From positions 930,001 to 994,000 of the forward strand of contig JAHREI010000001.1 of NCBI GenBank assembly GCA_021733665.1: DNA of 64,000 bases, read 5' to 3'. Source of the stretch: Bacillus subtilis. GTDB taxonomy: Bacteria > Pseudomonadota > Alphaproteobacteria > Rhizobiales > Rhizobiaceae. This document shows positions 19,219 to 31,056 of this stretch, piece after piece (positions within the stretch are counted from its first letter, which is position 1; the number at the start of each line of letters is the position of its first letter). Below the pieces are notes generated by a model. That model made no database searches. It saw only the letters and a list, made by a program, of their open reading frames with translations, and was not told where the DNA came from. Both the position numbers and the translations under genes were made by a program.

Positions 19219-19900
19219 AGTGCTTCTCTCCCGTGCCGTGACAGATTTCTTCGTGTCAAAGCAGTATGAAGGTAACTTCACTAAACCTAAGCTGCTTCAG
19301 CAGAAATTCAAGCGGAGAAATGTAAAATATGTGTCACATTGTCGCGATGGGAAGGAGCGCAAGGTGGGAAGACGGGTTAAACCCGTCTTCCCTTTACTCT
19401 GGTCGGCAGTACCTTCAAGCGGGGGCAATAGGTTTGCCTGACCGGAGTAAGTTGGAATGCTTAAATATAAAACATCACTACATTAGGGAGATTCTAAAAT
19501 AAATTATACTTGTTACGTGTATGCTAACTTAAATGTCACAACAATTTTTATAACGCGTTGTGAGATATGTGTTTGATCGGGTTTTGATGAAAAAGATATC
19601 CCTCATAATGGGTGGGTAATATGGATTATTCATTACCGCGATTTTCATATATCAATTATGTTTGTTATTTAATTTGATACAGAGCACATTGACTTCTTCG
19701 ATTATATGTATGTGCAGATACTTGCAACATATGATGAATTGCTGAGGTTGATCATCCATATGCGACTGTTTTGTATTTTTAAATTATAAATTTTCTTTCT
19801 TAAATATTAAAAACACATTCCGGTCGATATGTTTAATATTAAGGTTAAATCCTGTTGTGCAAGCCTTAAGATTTTAAATTTCTGATTGGTTCAGAGCATA
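19219..19900. other. Long intergenic region upstream of small acidic gene
   Basis: About 680 bp hold no credible gene. The left part contains a strong hairpin (19366-19392). The right two thirds are A+T-rich and end at the groEL terminator. Confidence 0.55.
19366..19392. terminator. Isolated perfect hairpin in a gene-free region
   Basis: GGGAAGACGGGT and ACCCGTCTTCCC form a 12-bp stem with a 3-nt loop, with TTTA on the right side. It looks like a terminator but no gene ends next to it, so an unannotated small RNA or a repeat is possible. Confidence 0.45.
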
Positions 19901-19932
19901 AAAAAACCTCCGGCTTATCACCGGAGGTTTCT
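19901..19932 (-). terminator. Rho-independent terminator of groESL
   Basis: AACCTCCGG and CCGGAGGTT flank a 7-nt loop, with an uninterrupted T run of six when read leftward. It is 24 bp after the groEL stop. Confidence 0.9.
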
Positions 19933-19955
19933 TGGAATGAACTTGTATGGATTTC

Positions 19956-21629
<1,674 letters not shown>

Positions 21630-21706
21630 TCAAGGCCTCCCGATTTGAACTGTTGAAAAGGAATTATGAGTAACCTGAGATAAGAACCGTCAGGTCAATT
21701 CAAGAA

Positions 21707-22003
21707 TTAGGCAAGAATACCGAGAATGTCGGATTCTTTCATGATCAGCAGGTCTTCGCCGCCGATCTTCACTTCTGTACCGGACCATTTGCCGAACAGA
21801 ACGCGGTCGCCTGCTTTAACATCCAAAGCAACCAGCTTGCCGCTTTCGTCGCGGGTGCCGGAACCAACGGCGATAACTTCGCCTTCAGACGGCTTTTCTT
21901 TGGCGGAATCAGGAATAATGATGCCACCGGCTGTCTTTGCTTCCGATTCTACACGACGAACGACAACGCGGTCATGAAGAGGGCGGAAATTGATCTCTGC
22001 CAT
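21707..22003 (-). CDS. groES: 10-kDa co-chaperonin GroES
   Basis: The 98-residue protein caps GroEL. It starts [17 protein letters not shown] and has the mobile loop [20 protein letters not shown], both standard. It is the first gene of the operon, preceded by a perfect CIRCE operator and a strong promoter, so heat-shock control by HrcA, and perhaps by RpoH, is expected. Confidence 0.98.
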   Translation of the reverse strand: MAEINFRPLHDRVVVRRVESEAKTAGGIIIPDSAKEKPSEGEVIAVGSGTRDESGKLVALDVKAGDRVLFGKWSGTEVKIGGEDLLIMKESDILGILA

Positions 22004-22076
22004 GGTTATAACCCTTGAAAATACGCCTTGAAATAAGGCAGCAAAATGAACGATGGGATTGGTTACCCGTTGATTA

Positions 22077-22103
22077 TTAGCACTCTCCTATGGTGAGTGC
22101 TAA
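22077..22103 (-). promoter_or_regulatory. CIRCE operator (HrcA-binding)
   Basis: TTAGCACTC-N9-GAGTGCTAA is an exact CIRCE consensus, 74 bp upstream of groES and just downstream of the promoter. HrcA repression of groESL follows from established family knowledge. Confidence 0.95.
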
Positions 22104-22112
22104 CGTGCCTTT

Positions 22113-22142
22113 GATATAGGAAATCATATTTTCGGAGTCAAG
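22113..22142 (-). promoter_or_regulatory. groESL promoter
   Basis: Reading leftward, CTTGAC (22142-22137) and CTATAT (22119-22114) are spaced 17 bp and lead into CIRCE about 10 bp later. The pattern suits both RpoD and the alphaproteobacterial RpoH consensus. Confidence 0.75.
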
Positions 22143-22365
22143 GTTTCGGGCGGGCAGAAAAGATAATATTGCCGGTGATAAGCCCTGTAAAAACGCGCCG
22201 GTTTGCTTTGAACCTTCAGCGAAAAGGTGCATGTAGGATGCACACAATGCCATTGTAAGTGTTTAGCAAAAACAATTTTATATCTGCCGGAATGAAGTGC
22301 CGGACGGCTTATTATGCAGAGCGAATGTGAAGCAGATATGAAATTTGTGCTGACGTAATTTGCAC

Positions 22366-22395
22366 AACACCAGCCTGTTTTGCAGGCCGGTGTTT
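22366..22395. terminator. Hairpin after tadG-like gene
   Basis: AACACCAGCCTG pairs with CAGGCCGGTGTT apart from one position. The T run is on the plus-strand side, so termination of the leftward gene is only weakly supported. Confidence 0.4.
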
Positions 22396-22404
22396 TCTGA
22401 CAGG

Positions 22405-24309
22405 TTATTTAACAACGCGCAGATTGGACAATTCGTCAGCAATCTCTTTAAAAGTTTGCTCCAGTTTACTGCTTGTTGTGTTCCAGAACAGTTTTGCGCG
22501 CTGCGTAGGAAAATCTGTATCAAAACGTACGCGCGATTCAGATGCGCATTCTTTCATAATTTCCATTTGTTTACGATCAGCGGCATTATTGTTCTTAAGA
22601 TCAAGCGCAACGGTCATAACCATAATGTTGTTATTCTTGGCGAGAGAGCACAATTTCGAAAAACGTGAGTTCAATGCATTGGTATAGTTGTCATTGTTTC
22701 TGGAATTGGTGTTAACGCCGGATGTTTCTTGAAAGATACGTGGTAAAGCGTAGCCCGGAGTATTGGTGCCAACATAGCCAAGACCAGAATAATAGGAGAC
22801 GTTTCCGGCTCTGTCTGATGTTGCTCTGTTGTCGGGATTGCTCAAGCCATTATATTGATAATAAGTGTTTGCGCCGTCTGTCAGAACGATGACGACTTTA
22901 TCATTGCCACGCTCTGATGAGGGTCTTCCGCCTCTGAAAGGCGCATTCTGCATCAATGTACGCCATCCCCAGACCATACCTTCGGAGACATTAGTACCTC
23001 CATGAGGAATCATGTTTTTAATGCCATCCTGAATTTTTTTCATCCCCACAGAGGTTGTGACGTCTGTAAGTTCAGTGATTGGCGTTGTTGTGCAGCTGTA
23101 GTTTGGGCCAATTTTTTTAGCTCCTGTTAATGTCAGATTTTCCACTGAAACTGCCGGTTTTGTATAGTAACGTGTAATATCTGCTTGTCGCGCCTGATGG
23201 CTGGAAACAGAAGTGCCTTTAATATCCGACTGTTCCGGCCACCAGTTATTCAATGCCTTTGGATTGTTTAAAAACTCACTTGGCGCAAACATTGGCACAT
23301 ACATAGTATCTGGTCGTGCTATTGTTGGTGCGTCTGCATTGATGCCGTAAATGCCTGGTCGTGTTTCAACGCAGCCCTGCCAAGTGGTGTAGGCTTTTCC
23401 ACTTTGAGTTTTCATATCTTCGTAGAGGCTAAAACGTGTGAAATAATTACCGTTTTCGCCTCCCCAGCCGGAGCCTTCTTTGAAATATCCGTTGTTACGA
23501 AAAACAATATCTTTATTACGCCCGATATTGATCGCTCCGCTTCGGGTGGGCATTGTGAAATTTTCGTAGTGAACCGGAGAAGCGCCGGTTTGATCCATCC
23601 ACAATTGATCTTTGTTGTGGGAGCCAATATTTACAGAACCAGCAAATGGTACGAGTGAAAATTGGATGGGATTTTCAAGGTGAGTAATGAGTTCAGCTTG
23701 TTTTGCCATGCTGGTGACAAGTTGGCTGGCTGCATCTTTCAATAGCTGCATACGTTGCTGGCCGGAGTCGGAGCCCCTTTCATCCATCGAGCCGGAATTA
23801 TCCAGTACCAGAGCGACTTCCAGTGTATTTTTCAGGCGTACAGTTGCAGCCATGGAATAGGTGTATTTATCCCAGTCAGTCTCACCGTTTGTCATCGCTT
23901 TCACGGCTCTGCCAAAAAACGAAATATATCGGAATGAGGCACTCGCTACGATTTGCTGGTCAACGTTTGCGCCTTGAGGGAAGTTTAAATCAAATTCTGT
24001 TGCAGGTGGTTCAATAGCACGCAGGTTGGCATCAAATATTTTTCGACCAAAGACGCGCATTTCGTCTTCCGTTGAGGCGACCGTATAGCGTTTACCTACC
24101 GCCAGTGCTGCAGCATCAAGCGAATGTTGCACATTGCCGCGTACGCGCATCAGGTTGGCTGCGTCAATTGCCAGCATCATAGCGAACAGAGTTGGCGGCA
24201 GCATAAGGGCAAAAAGCGGAGCGATGGCACCATTCTGGTTCTTGCGGAAATGACGCAAAAATAACCGGATACGGCCGGATGAATTTCCGGAAGTGGGAAC
24301 ACAACGCAT
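22405..24309 (-). CDS. TadE/TadG-like protein with von Willebrand A domain
   Basis: The 634-residue protein has a short N-terminal arm, then a TadE-type hydrophobic segment (NQNGAIAPLFALMLPPTLFA at about 25-44). A pseudopilin-like stretch follows (AANLMRVRGNVQHSLDAAAL). A VWA domain comes next, with its MIDAS motif DNSGSMD at 170-176 and DGANTYY further on. This layout is that of TadG proteins of Flp/Tad pili, but no other tad gene is nearby and many Hyphomicrobiales carry such orphans. It would sit in the inner membrane with the VWA domain outside. GGAGAG precedes the ATG. Function is not known. Confidence 0.85.
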   Translation of the reverse strand: MRCVPTSGNSSGRIRLFLRHFRKNQNGAIAPLFALMLPPTLFAMMLAIDAANLMRVRGNVQHSLDAAALAVGKRYTVASTEDEMRVFGRKIFDANLRAIEPPATEFDLNFPQGANVDQQIVASASFRYISFFGRAVKAMTNGETDWDKYTYSMAATVRLKNTLEVALVLDNSGSMDERGSDSGQQRMQLLKDAASQLVTSMAKQAELITHLENPIQFSLVPFAGSVNIGSHNKDQLWMDQTGASPVHYENFTMPTRSGAINIGRNKDIVFRNNGYFKEGSGWGGENGNYFTRFSLYEDMKTQSGKAYTTWQGCVETRPGIYGINADAPTIARPDTMYVPMFAPSEFLNNPKALNNWWPEQSDIKGTSVSSHQARQADITRYYTKPAVSVENLTLTGAKKIGPNYSCTTTPITELTDVTTSVGMKKIQDGIKNMIPHGGTNVSEGMVWGWRTLMQNAPFRGGRPSSERGNDKVVIVLTDGANTYYQYNGLSNPDNRATSDRAGNVSYYSGLGYVGTNTPGYALPRIFQETSGVNTNSRNNDNYTNALNSRFSKLCSLAKNNNIMVMTVALDLKNNNAADRKQMEIMKECASESRVRFDTDFPTQRAKLFWNTTSSKLEQTFKEIADELSNLRVVK

Positions 24310-24711
24310 AATCTCTCCTGCCGGTCATGCCGGGGTAACATATTATTATTGTTTGCTGTTTTTCTAATGTTCTACATAATGTGCAATGCAGACAGATGAA
24401 AAACGGAAATCAATTCTCAGTTGCGGGAGAGGGTAGCGGATTGGTTCTAACAAGCCGTCACGAAACACGGTAAAGAAATTGTCTAATCCGCAAGGTTAAT
24501 GAAGTCTGAGTGGCTTATTGGTACATAAACAGGGATGTGATGGTGCAGTTTACGCAAAACGGGTGACATATGCTGCGTGTTGGTTTAGAGCATTTATAAA
24601 AATCCGGCGGGTGAAGTTATGTCTTCAATCCTGTCATGAATTCAGACTGTTTGCGCATGGCGCAACGCTTACTTCGCAACTCGCGCGGTTAAATGATTTA
24701 AGGATAATGTT
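24310..24711. other. Divergent intergenic region
   Basis: About 400 bp separate two divergent genes. I see no gene, only short broken frames. An AGAGCATTT near 24588 recalls the start of the dispersed repeat but the rest does not match. Confidence 0.5.
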
Positions 24712-25560
24712 ATGCTGCATCCGGCAAAGCTCGATGATCTTTTCGACAAATATGATGTGATCTTCAGTGATGTATGGGGTGTATTGCATAATGGTGTGGA
24801 AGCCTATCGTCCGGCTGCAGATGCTTTGAAACGTGCCCGCGAGGCTGGTGTGAAAGTGGTTTTGATTACCAATTCACCGCGCCCTTTTCCCGGTGTAGCC
24901 GCTCAGATGGAAATGATGGGTATTACCAGTGAGAGCTATGACCAGATCGTCACTTCCGGTGATGTGACCCGTGATCTGATTGCTGCGGGCCCGCGCAAAA
25001 TCTATCATCTGGGACCTGAGCGTGAATTGGCAATTTATGACGGGCTCGACGTTGAGCTGGTCGAAGAATACGAAGCTTCCGCTGTTGTCTGCACCGGTCT
25101 GGTTGATGATGAAGTCGAAAAGCCGGAAGATTATGCAGAAATGCTGCAGCGTTTTCGTTCCCGCAATCTGCCATTTATCTGCGCCAATCCTGACCTTATC
25201 GTTGAGCGTGGCACGCGTCTGATCTGGTGTGCCGGTGCATTGGCGCGTGATTATGGCCAGCTCGGCGGTCGCACACTGATTGCCGGCAAGCCGCATAATC
25301 CGATTTATGCAGCTGCTATGCAGGCTGCTGAAAAGCTGAGTGGTAAGGAAGTTGATAAATCTCGTATTCTTGCAATCGGCGATGGTATGCTGACTGATGT
25401 GAAGGGTGCGCAGAATTACGGTGTTGATGTACTGTATATTTCTGGCGGTATTCATGCGGCAGAATATGTGGCTAAAGGTGAAGTCGATCACGATAAGCTA
25501 CTGGCATTCCTTGGCCGTCATGGTGAAGCACCTGCATCGGTTATGCGCTACTTGGTATAA
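24712..25560 (+). CDS. HAD-superfamily hydrolase, TIGR01459 type
   Basis: The 282-residue protein resembles NagD-like HAD phosphatases. The nucleophile motif reads FSDVWGVLHNG near residue 18, with Trp where most HADs have the second Asp. This DxW form is usual for TIGR01459. ITNSPRPFP is motif II and ILAIGDGMLTDVKGAQNYG holds the magnesium-binding Asp residues. The substrate is unknown. AGGA lies 7 nt before the ATG. It lies 51 bp upstream of ribF on the same strand, so co-transcription with flavin synthesis is likely. Confidence 0.9.
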   Translation: MLHPAKLDDLFDKYDVIFSDVWGVLHNGVEAYRPAADALKRAREAGVKVVLITNSPRPFPGVAAQMEMMGITSESYDQIVTSGDVTRDLIAAGPRKIYHLGPERELAIYDGLDVELVEEYEASAVVCTGLVDDEVEKPEDYAEMLQRFRSRNLPFICANPDLIVERGTRLIWCAGALARDYGQLGGRTLIAGKPHNPIYAAAMQAAEKLSGKEVDKSRILAIGDGMLTDVKGAQNYGVDVLYISGGIHAAEYVAKGEVDHDKLLAFLGRHGEAPASVMRYLV

Positions 25561-25611
25561 AAACGCATACGCCGTGTAATTACCCTGAAACAAGTATCCT
25601 GAAACAAATTC

Positions 25612-26643
25612 ATGACCGCGATGCCTTCAGATTTTGCTACACAATCCGCTATCCTCCGTCTCACCTGTAGTGCAAACGGGAGCGAAACTTTGCCTGCGCA
25701 CCTGCGAGGCGGTGTGGTGGCAATCGGTAATTTTGACGGTGTGCATCGCGGCCACCAGGCGGTGCTTGAGAAAACCCTGCAACTGGCAAAAGAGCGCAAT
25801 TGTGCTGCCGTTGTGCTGACATTTGAACCGCATCCGCGCAGCTTCTTTAATCCGGAACAGCCGGTTGACCGCCTGACAGATCCGCAGGAAAAAGCAGCAA
25901 TTCTTGGTCTGCTTGGTTTTGATGTGGTGGTAGAGCAGGGCTTTGACGCGGATTTCTCTTGTCTGTCAGCGCAGGAATTTATCGATCAGGTGCTGATTGA
26001 ACGTCTGGGTGCATCGGAAGTGATTACCGGCGTCGATTTCCATTTTGGTAAAAAGCGCCAGGGTAATCCGGCGTTTTTACAACAGGCCGGTGAAGCGCAT
26101 GGTTTCGGTGTTACGCTGATTGAGCCGTTTACCGATGAGGGCGGGGAGGTGGTTTCCTCTTCCCGTATTCGCACTTGTCTGGCGGAAGGCGATGTGGTTG
26201 GCGCGGCAGGATTGCTCGGTTATCGCTATACGCTGGCCAATACAGTTATTCACGGCAAACAACTGGGACGCACTCTTGGCTTTCCGACTGCAAATATGGC
26301 ATTGCCTGAGCAAACCAGCTTGAAACATGGCATTTATGCCGTACGCTTCCGTCGTGCTGATGGTTCACTTTACGATGGTGTAGCCAGTTTCGGTCGTCGC
26401 CCGACGGTTGATAATGATGGTTGTGCGTTGCTGGAAACTTTTGTGTTTGATTTCTCCGCCGATCTCTACGGTGAATTCTGCTCGGTTTCCTTCTTTGCTT
26501 ACTTGCGCGGAGAAGAGAAATTTGATTCGCTCGATGCACTGATGGTGCAGATGCGGCAGGATGAAGCCGAAGCCCGTGCGATTTTATCCGCTGTTCAGCC
26601 GCTTTCTCAGTTGGATTCTTATCTGACCTTTTCGAGAAGCTGA
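25612..26643 (+). CDS. ribF: Bifunctional riboflavin kinase / FAD synthetase
   Basis: The 343-residue enzyme converts riboflavin to FMN and then FAD. The N-terminal adenylyltransferase part has GNFDGVHRGHQAVL near residue 38, and the C-terminal flavokinase part has GKQLGRTLGFPTANM near 217. Both domains look complete. There is no clear ribosome binding site before 25612, and 25621 is also possible. It lies downstream of the HAD gene. Together with ribH2 it makes riboflavin metabolism a theme of this window. Confidence 0.95.
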   Translation: MTAMPSDFATQSAILRLTCSANGSETLPAHLRGGVVAIGNFDGVHRGHQAVLEKTLQLAKERNCAAVVLTFEPHPRSFFNPEQPVDRLTDPQEKAAILGLLGFDVVVEQGFDADFSCLSAQEFIDQVLIERLGASEVITGVDFHFGKKRQGNPAFLQQAGEAHGFGVTLIEPFTDEGGEVVSSSRIRTCLAEGDVVGAAGLLGYRYTLANTVIHGKQLGRTLGFPTANMALPEQTSLKHGIYAVRFRRADGSLYDGVASFGRRPTVDNDGCALLETFVFDFSADLYGEFCSVSFFAYLRGEEKFDSLDALMVQMRQDEAEARAILSAVQPLSQLDSYLTFSRS

Positions 26644-26730
26644 ATAAACACATTTCTTTAGAATATCTTTACTGCTTTACTTGAAACATAAATGCCTGTT
26701 TATTTGCTCACCTGTATTTGGAGCATGAAT

Positions 26731-27570
26731 ATGCGTTTGCGTAATCACTTGCATGTCTTGCGGATGGCCGGTCTGGCATTTCTGCCTGTGTCTTTTTTCT
26801 TTGCCAATTCTGCCGCAGCTGAGAATGTTGAAAAGTCTTCAGGGCGTTATTTCTGGTCCGGCAACTGGTCTTTGACGGTTGGTGGTGATTTTTATCGTCA
26901 GCCGCGTTTTACCGGTTCAAGTAAATATATTCTGAGCGCACAGCCTTTGATTTCCTTCGGGCAAACGGGTGTTGCTGAACGTTTTTCGTCGCGCAATGAT
27001 AATATTTCTTTTGCATTGCTCGATATGCAGGATTTTCGTGTCGGTGTGACCGGTGAATTTCTGATGTCGCGTGGCGGCAGTCAGGCCGACGGTCTGAAAG
27101 ATGTGCCATGGGGCGGTGAGGTTGGCGGTTTTATGGAGTTCTATCCGACAGACTGGTTCCGTATGCGTGCGGAATTGCGTCACGGTATTCGGGCACATAA
27201 AGGTATTGTCGGTGAACTGGCGGGTGATGCATTTTACGATGTGACGCCGGCTATCCGCGTTTCCGGCGGGCCGCGGGTCTCTTTTGCGTCTAAAAAATAC
27301 TTCGACACCTATTATGGCATCAATGCCGAAGAATCGGCTGCCAGCGGCTTGTCTGTTTATGATCCGGACGGCAGCGGTATTTCGTCTGTCGGCTTGGGCG
27401 GTGCGATTACATGGAAAACGACGGATAAAATTACCACGAGCCTTTATACAGAATATTCCAATTTGCAGGGGAAGGCGGCAGATTCCAGCCTTGTGAAGGA
27501 ACGTGGCTCGCGTAATCAGCTGACAGTTGGCGTCTCTGCGACTTATCGCTTTGACTTCACTCTGGACTGA
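26731..27570 (+). CDS. MipA/OmpV-family outer-membrane protein
   Basis: The 279-residue protein has a signal peptide (hydrophobic part about residues 9-28, cleavage near NSAAA). A beta-rich region with alternating aromatic residues follows (WSLTVGGDFYRQPRFTGSS). It ends TVGVSATYRFDFTLD, with a terminal aromatic beta-strand, as outer-membrane barrels do. This matches the MipA/OmpV family, often linked to peptidoglycan scaffolding or porin-like roles. GGAG is 7 nt before 26731, a better fit than 26725 or 26692. The exact function is unknown. Confidence 0.85.
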   Translation: MRLRNHLHVLRMAGLAFLPVSFFFANSAAAENVEKSSGRYFWSGNWSLTVGGDFYRQPRFTGSSKYILSAQPLISFGQTGVAERFSSRNDNISFALLDMQDFRVGVTGEFLMSRGGSQADGLKDVPWGGEVGGFMEFYPTDWFRMRAELRHGIRAHKGIVGELAGDAFYDVTPAIRVSGGPRVSFASKKYFDTYYGINAEESAASGLSVYDPDGSGISSVGLGGAITWKTTDKITTSLYTEYSNLQGKAADSSLVKERGSRNQLTVGVSATYRFDFTLD

Positions 27571-27921
27571 TAGCCTGAGTAAAATTCCGGTAATTTTGTA
27601 AAAGTACCAGCTTATAAGCAGCGAAAATCTTCAGGGAGGGGAAAGTTTATTCGACTTACCCCTTTATTCTGTGTGCGGGCATTGGTAAAAGCAGCACCAT
27701 GATGAGACGATATTCAATATTTGTGATGCCGCGCTATGCTGGCCGAATTATCGGCCCGGCCTTTTCTTAAGCCTGATCAGACGGTTCAGGGGGAAAGGTC
27801 CGGGAAGAATAGCTGACATCCTGAGTTGCCGGAAGCAAGGCTGCCGCCTCAGGGATTATTTTTCGAGACCGCCTGCCTGAGCGCAGCATAATGCCGTGAC
27901 ATGCTCCGGCGGTCCAACTGA
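27571..27921 (+). promoter_or_regulatory. Structured leader upstream of ileS
   Basis: This 350-bp gap has no ORF but several inverted repeats. CCTGAG/CTCAGG is at 27820-27853. GACCGCC/GGCGGTC is at 27867-27914, ending just before the start codon. A G+C-rich hairpin with TTTT near 27738-27770 may be a terminator of the upstream gene. The last stem could mask ileS initiation. No known riboswitch class fits. Confidence 0.4.
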
Positions 27922-27933
27922 ATGCTTAAGATC

Positions 27934-30840
27934 ATGACTGCTGAAAAAATCGACTATTCCAAGACGCTTAATCTGCCGCAGACCGATTTTCCTATGCGTG
28001 CGAGCCTGCCGCAGCGCGAACCGCTGCTGGTTGCCCGCTGGGAAGAGATGAACCTCTACAAAAAACTGCGTGAAGATGCCAAAGATCGTCCGCTTTGGGT
28101 GCTGCATGACGGTCCTCCTTATGCAAACGGCAACATCCATATCGGTCATGCGCTGAACAAGACGCTGAAAGATGTGATCACCCGCTCGTTCCAGATGCGC
28201 GGTTACAACTCGAATTATGTTCCGGGCTGGGACTGCCATGGTTTGCCGATTGAATGGAAGATCGAAGAAAAATACCGTGCGCAGGGTAAGAATAAAGACG
28301 AAGTGCCGGTCAATGAATTCCGCAAGGAATGCCGTGAATTTGCGGAAGGCTGGATCAAAGCGCAGACTGAAGAGTTCAAGCGTCTTGCGATCACCGGCGA
28401 TTTCGAAAATCCATACACTACAATGAACTTCCATGCGGAAGCTCGTATTGCCGGTGAATTGCTGAAATTCGCCCGTACCGGTCAGCTGTATCGCGGTTCC
28501 AAGCCGGTAATGTGGTCGGTCGTTGAGCGCACTGCACTGGCCGAAGCCGAAGTTGAATATCACGATGTTGAGTCGGATATGATCTGGGTGAAGTTCCCTG
28601 TCACCAATGTGCCGGAACTGGCTGATGCGCATGTAGTGATCTGGACAACCACACCTTGGACAATTCCGGGCAACCGTGCGATCGCTTATTCGCCGAAAGT
28701 TTCTTACGGCCTGTATGAGGTGACCGGTGCGGAAAATGCATTTGGCCCGCAGGCTGGTGAAAAGCTGATCTTCGCTGATAATCTGGCGGAAGAATGCTTC
28801 AAAAAAGCTAAGCTGACATTCAAGCGTTTGCGCGATGTGTCCGTTGATCAGCTCAATGGCATGACGGCTGCGCATCCGCTGAAAGGCTTCGGCGGTGGTT
28901 ATGAGTTTATAGTACCGCTGGTGTCGGGAGATCATGTTACGGATGATGCCGGTACAGGCTTTGTTCATACTGCGCCAAGCCATGGTCGTGAAGACTTTGA
29001 AGCATGGATGGATGCGGCTCGTGAACTTGAAGCGCGCGGTATCAATCCGGCAATTCCTTTCCCTGTTGATGATGCAGGCTTCTATACTGCTGATGCACCG
29101 GGCTTTGGCCCTGACCGTGAAGGTGGGGCAGCACGCGTTATTGACGATAACGGTAAGAAGGGCGATGCCAACGAAGCGGTGATCAAAGAGCTGATTGCCC
29201 GTGATCTGTTGTTTGCCCGTGGCCGCATGAAGCATTCATATCCGCATTCATGGCGCTCGAAAAAACCGATCATCTTCCGCAACACACCACAGTGGTTTGT
29301 CTATATGGACAAAGAACTTGGCGATGGCACAACCCTGCGCTCCCGTGCGCTGGGTGCTATTGATGATACACGCTTTGTACCGGCTGCCGGTCAGAACCGC
29401 TTGCGTTCGATGATCGAAAACCGTCCTGACTGGGTGCTGTCGCGTCAGCGCGCATGGGGCGTGCCGATCTGCGTTTTCGCTTCGGAAGATGGCACTGTAC
29501 TGGTCGATGAAGCTGTGAATGAGCGCATTCTCGCAGCCTTTGAAGCAGAAGGTGCAGATGCATGGTTTGCAGAAGGTGCGCGCGAGCGCTTCCTCGGCAA
29601 TCGCGCTAACGAGGCTTGGGAGCAGGTCTCCGACATTCTCGATGTGTGGTTTGATAGCGGTTGTACCCATGTGTTCACACTGGAAGACCGCCCGGATATG
29701 AAATGGCCTGCCGATCTGTATCTGGAAGGTTCCGATCAGCATCGCGGCTGGTTCCATTCATCCCTGCTGGAAAGTTGCGGAACCCGCGGCCGTGCGCCTT
29801 ACAACGCAGTGCTGACCCATGGTTTCACTATGGATGAGCATGGTAAGAAAATGTCGAAATCGCTCGGCAATACGGTGCTGCCACAGGATATCATCAAAGA
29901 TTCCGGTGCTGACATTCTACGCCTTTGGGTGATGACTTCGGATTATTGGGATGATCAGCGTCTGGGCAAAAGCATTATCCAGACCAATATCGATGCCTAT
30001 CGCAAATTGCGTAACACGATCCGCTGGATGCTGGGTACATTGGCACATGATGAAGGCGAAGAAGTAGCCTATGCCGATTTGCCTGAACTCGAAAAGCTGA
30101 TGTTGCATCGTTTGAGCGAGCTGAGCGAGCTGGTGAATTCAAGCTATGACGGCTTTGACTTCAAACGTATCACTCGTGCGCTGATCGATTTCACCAATAT
30201 CGAATTGTCGGCTTTCTATTTCGATATCCGTAAAGATGCGCTGTATTGCGATGCGCCTTCGAGCCTTCGTCGTAAAGCTGCGTTGCAGACAGTGCGCCAC
30301 CTGTTCGATAATATCGTAACATGGCTCGCACCAATGCTGCCTTTCACCACAGAAGAGGCATGGCTGGATCGTTATAAAGATGCCGTTTCTGTGCATCTGG
30401 AACAGTTCCGCACCATTCCGGCTGAGTGGAACAATCCGGTTCTCGCTGCCAAGTGGGACAAGGTGCGTGATGTTCGCCGCGTTGTAACCGGTGCTTTGGA
30501 ACTGGAACGCGCAGATAAGCGTATCGGTTCGTCGCTGGAAGCAGCACCGGTTGTGCATATCACAGATGCATCGCTGATGTCGGCTGTCGAAGGGCTGGAT
30601 CTTGCTGAAATCTGCATCACCAGTGATGTAACTATCAGTGATCAGCCGGTCGCCAGTGAAGCCTTTGTATTGGGCGATGTGAAGGGTGTTGCTGTTGTGC
30701 CTGCCAAGGCAACCGGTACAAAATGTGCCCGTTCATGGCGTTATACCAATGATGTTGGTAGTGATTCTGCCTATCCGGATGTATCTGCGCGTGATGCAGC
30801 CGCATTGCACGAGCTGAAGGCGCTTGGACGTCTGGATTAA
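27934..30840 (+). CDS. ileS: Isoleucyl-tRNA synthetase
   Basis: The 968-residue class Ia synthetase charges tRNA-Ile. HIGH appears as [15 protein letters not shown] near residue 66, and KMSKS as [13 protein letters not shown] near 635. The CP1 editing domain is present ([16 protein letters not shown]). The C-terminal zinc site is degenerate: [11 protein letters not shown] and [11 protein letters not shown] keep one Cys where the family has two CxxC pairs. The start is uncertain, since ATG at 27922 and 27934 both lack a good ribosome binding site; [10 protein letters not shown] at 27934 matches the usual N-terminus. A 459-codon frame on the other strand is a shadow. Confidence 0.97.
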   Translation: MTAEKIDYSKTLNLPQTDFPMRASLPQREPLLVARWEEMNLYKKLREDAKDRPLWVLHDGPPYANGNIHIGHALNKTLKDVITRSFQMRGYNSNYVPGWDCHGLPIEWKIEEKYRAQGKNKDEVPVNEFRKECREFAEGWIKAQTEEFKRLAITGDFENPYTTMNFHAEARIAGELLKFARTGQLYRGSKPVMWSVVERTALAEAEVEYHDVESDMIWVKFPVTNVPELADAHVVIWTTTPWTIPGNRAIAYSPKVSYGLYEVTGAENAFGPQAGEKLIFADNLAEECFKKAKLTFKRLRDVSVDQLNGMTAAHPLKGFGGGYEFIVPLVSGDHVTDDAGTGFVHTAPSHGREDFEAWMDAARELEARGINPAIPFPVDDAGFYTADAPGFGPDREGGAARVIDDNGKKGDANEAVIKELIARDLLFARGRMKHSYPHSWRSKKPIIFRNTPQWFVYMDKELGDGTTLRSRALGAIDDTRFVPAAGQNRLRSMIENRPDWVLSRQRAWGVPICVFASEDGTVLVDEAVNERILAAFEAEGADAWFAEGARERFLGNRANEAWEQVSDILDVWFDSGCTHVFTLEDRPDMKWPADLYLEGSDQHRGWFHSSLLESCGTRGRAPYNAVLTHGFTMDEHGKKMSKSLGNTVLPQDIIKDSGADILRLWVMTSDYWDDQRLGKSIIQTNIDAYRKLRNTIRWMLGTLAHDEGEEVAYADLPELEKLMLHRLSELSELVNSSYDGFDFKRITRALIDFTNIELSAFYFDIRKDALYCDAPSSLRRKAALQTVRHLFDNIVTWLAPMLPFTTEEAWLDRYKDAVSVHLEQFRTIPAEWNNPVLAAKWDKVRDVRRVVTGALELERADKRIGSSLEAAPVVHITDASLMSAVEGLDLAEICITSDVTISDQPVASEAFVLGDVKGVAVVPAKATGTKCARSWRYTNDVGSDSAYPDVSARDAAALHELKALGRLD

Positions 30841-30849
30841 GAATGAATT

Positions 30850-30899
30850 TGCGGCAATCACAGTTCACAAACAATTATCAGTGATTGCCGCATATTTTC
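30850..30899 (+). terminator. Terminator-like hairpin after ileS
   Basis: TGCGGCAATCAC and GTGATTGCCGCA form a 12-bp stem with a 19-nt loop, then ATATTTTCT. It lies just after the ileS stop. Confidence 0.65.
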
Positions 30900-31056
30900 T
30901 GCCGTGCTAAGGCACTGCATTGAAATATTTTGTCGGCAGTGAAAATCTGCGGTCATGCCTTGGAGTTGCCGGAAAGAACGGATAACGCCATAATGGTGTG
31001 AAATTTATTGTAGTGGTGGTTAGGTAATCTGGCCGAATACGGATAAAGTGGTGCTC

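Noticed and set aside
24585-24600. Possible third copy of the Bru-RS-like repeat
   Set aside because: Only AGAGCATTT matches; the rest of the element is not present.
27600-27921. T-box riboswitch before ileS
   Set aside because: The conserved T-box sequence is absent, and T-boxes are not expected in Alphaproteobacteria.
27856-29235. 459-codon open frame on the minus strand
   Set aside because: It is antisense to ileS, which has complete synthetase motifs. No family resemblance was seen.
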